From Solirubrobacterales bacterium (lineage in GTDB: Bacteria; Actinomycetota; Thermoleophilia; Solirubrobacterales; Solirubrobacteraceae): a stretch of 5,208 bases of DNA. The notes under the pieces are model-generated. The model saw nothing but the letters and a program-made list of their open reading frames with translations, made no database searches and was not told the DNA's origin. This document shows, one piece after another, positions 4,726-5,208 of the stretch; the stretch's first letter is position 1; each line of letters starts with the position of its first letter. The position numbers and the translations under genes were made by a program. The stretch spans positions 1 to 5,208 of the forward strand of contig DAHVAB010000198.1 in NCBI GenBank assembly GCA_027314825.1. The letters run 5' to 3'.

Positions 4726-5208
4726 GCGGCGCCCCGGCTCGCGAGGCGGAGCTGGCGGCGGCCGTGGCGATGCTCGGCGAGTGGGCGCAGGCGGAGACGC
4801 TCGCCGCCGTCTGCGAGATGACCGAGCGTGACGCGCGGGCGGCGCTCGCGCGCATGCACGACGCCGGCACCCTGCCCCCCGGGATGCCGACCGCGCCGGC
4901 GGACGATGGCCTGCGCGCGCTCGCAATCGCCGCGATCCCAGCGGCGAGCGCCGCGCTCATGCGCCAGCGGATCGCCGGGCAGCTGCACGCGCGCGGCGCG
5001 TCCGCGGAGGAGATCGCGGCCCACCTGCTGCAGGCGCCAGGCCAGGAGATGGCCCGCAACGTGAGGACGCTGAGGGAGGCGGCCGGCGTGCACCGGCGCA
5101 GCGGCGAGATCGACATGGCGAGCGCCTGCCTGCAGCGGGCCCTGCGAGAGCCGCCGCAGGCGCGGGAGCTGCCCGGGCTGGTGATCGAGCTGGCGGAGAC
5201 CGAGCTGG
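4722..5208 (+). CDS. Second LAL-like regulator, N-terminal 162 codons, paralog of the first
   Basis: The gene is open to the right edge and is incomplete. It aligns with the upstream regulator at a constant offset of 13 residues without gaps from MLGEW (17-21 here, 30-34 there) through HLLQAPGQ (101-108) to LQRALREPP (137-145), so it is a tandem duplicate of the same ATPase-less domain. There is no Walker A motif in the visible part. The start is the GTG at 4722, with GGGAG (4712-4716) spaced 5 nt and the GTGA overlap with mini-ORF b. An in-frame GTG at 4674 would add 16 residues but lacks a good ribosome binding site. The frame is also the same as that of gene 1 and open back to its TGA at 4563. 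Sequence has diverged clearly between the two (for example residues 52-80 here), so the gene duplication is older than the 80-bp repeat. Whether it ends in a LuxR HTH cannot be seen. Confidence 0.83.
   Translation, partial: MSGAPAREAELAAAVAMLGEWAQAETLAAVCEMTERDARAALARMHDAGTLPPGMPTAPADDGLRALAIAAIPAASAALMRQRIAGQLHARGASAEEIAAHLLQAPGQEMARNVRTLREAAGVHRRSGEIDMASACLQRALREPPQARELPGLVIELAETEL

Larger units (their letters stand above)
4521..4730 (+). repeat. 80-bp tandem repeat spanning the gene 1/gene 2 junction (two full units and a partial)
   Basis: Units start at 4521, 4601 and 4681, a period of exactly 80 bp. Unit 1 and unit 2 differ at five of 80 positions (4526, 4527, 4534, 4547, 4559 against their counterparts). 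Unit 2 and the partial third unit (4681-4730) differ at two of 50. Each unit carries a copy of the gene 1 C-terminal codons (ARSLGREPG), GGGAG 5 nt before a GTG, and the overlap GTGA. Gene 1 ends in unit 1 and gene 2 starts in unit 3. After 4730 the third unit loses register, though GGCTCGC recurs 4 bp out of phase. Confidence 0.95.

Noticed and set aside
4521..4730. The 80-bp repeat as a CRISPR array
   Set aside because: The units are contiguous with no variable spacers, and the copies encode the gene junction.
2496..5093. An 865-codon open frame on the minus strand opposite both regulators
   Set aside because: It mirrors the codon bias of the regulator genes, has no recognisable motif, and includes translated copies of the 80-bp repeat as low-complexity blocks.
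1..5208. tRNA, rRNA, insertion sequence or attachment site
   Set aside because: No tRNA-like cloverleaf with conserved TTC arm, no rRNA sequence, no transposase motif and no terminal inverted repeats with target duplication were seen by eye on either strand.

Overview
The window is very GC-rich, with third codon positions dominated by G and C, and has GTG starts and LAL-type LuxR proteins. This fits a high-GC actinobacterium. The LAL fold and tail resemble those common in Solirubrobacter-like Thermoleophilia, but that assignment is inference from composition and protein style and no marker gene fixes it.

Layout. On the minus strand, reading right to left, lies a complete gene (274-1944) for a Wzz-type chain-length determinant fused to a bacterial tyrosine autokinase (BY-kinase) of exopolysaccharide or capsule synthesis. 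After a 78-bp gap it is followed by the start of a secreted protein (195 down to the window edge) with a good ribosome binding site and a clear signal peptide. A 476-bp divergent intergenic region (1945-2420) separates this unit from a plus-strand unit. It holds a 28-bp near-continuous palindrome, two copies of a GAGTG-N5-CACTC operator-like site exactly 30 bp apart, and three imperfect tandem copies of a roughly 47-bp repeat.

The plus-strand unit has two paralogous regulators in tandem. The first (2421-4565, 714 aa) is complete. It has the winged-helix and TPR-like part and the C-terminal LuxR helix-turn-helix of a LAL regulator, but no AAA+ ATPase domain. The second (4722 to the window end) starts with the same domain, alignable without gaps, and runs off the edge.

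The junction of the two regulators is the most unusual part. An exact 80-bp period repeat carries the last codons of gene 1, a GGGAG ribosome binding site and a GTGA stop/start overlap. Because 80 is one less than 27 codons, each repeat is a 27-codon mini-ORF that ends in a GTGA overlapping the next GTG. Gene 1, two identical 27-residue mini-ORFs and gene 2 therefore form an unbroken chain of stop-restart overlaps.

Working model (inference): the paired LAL-like regulators control, or are co-controlled with, the divergent polysaccharide kinase unit through the shared intergenic palindromes.
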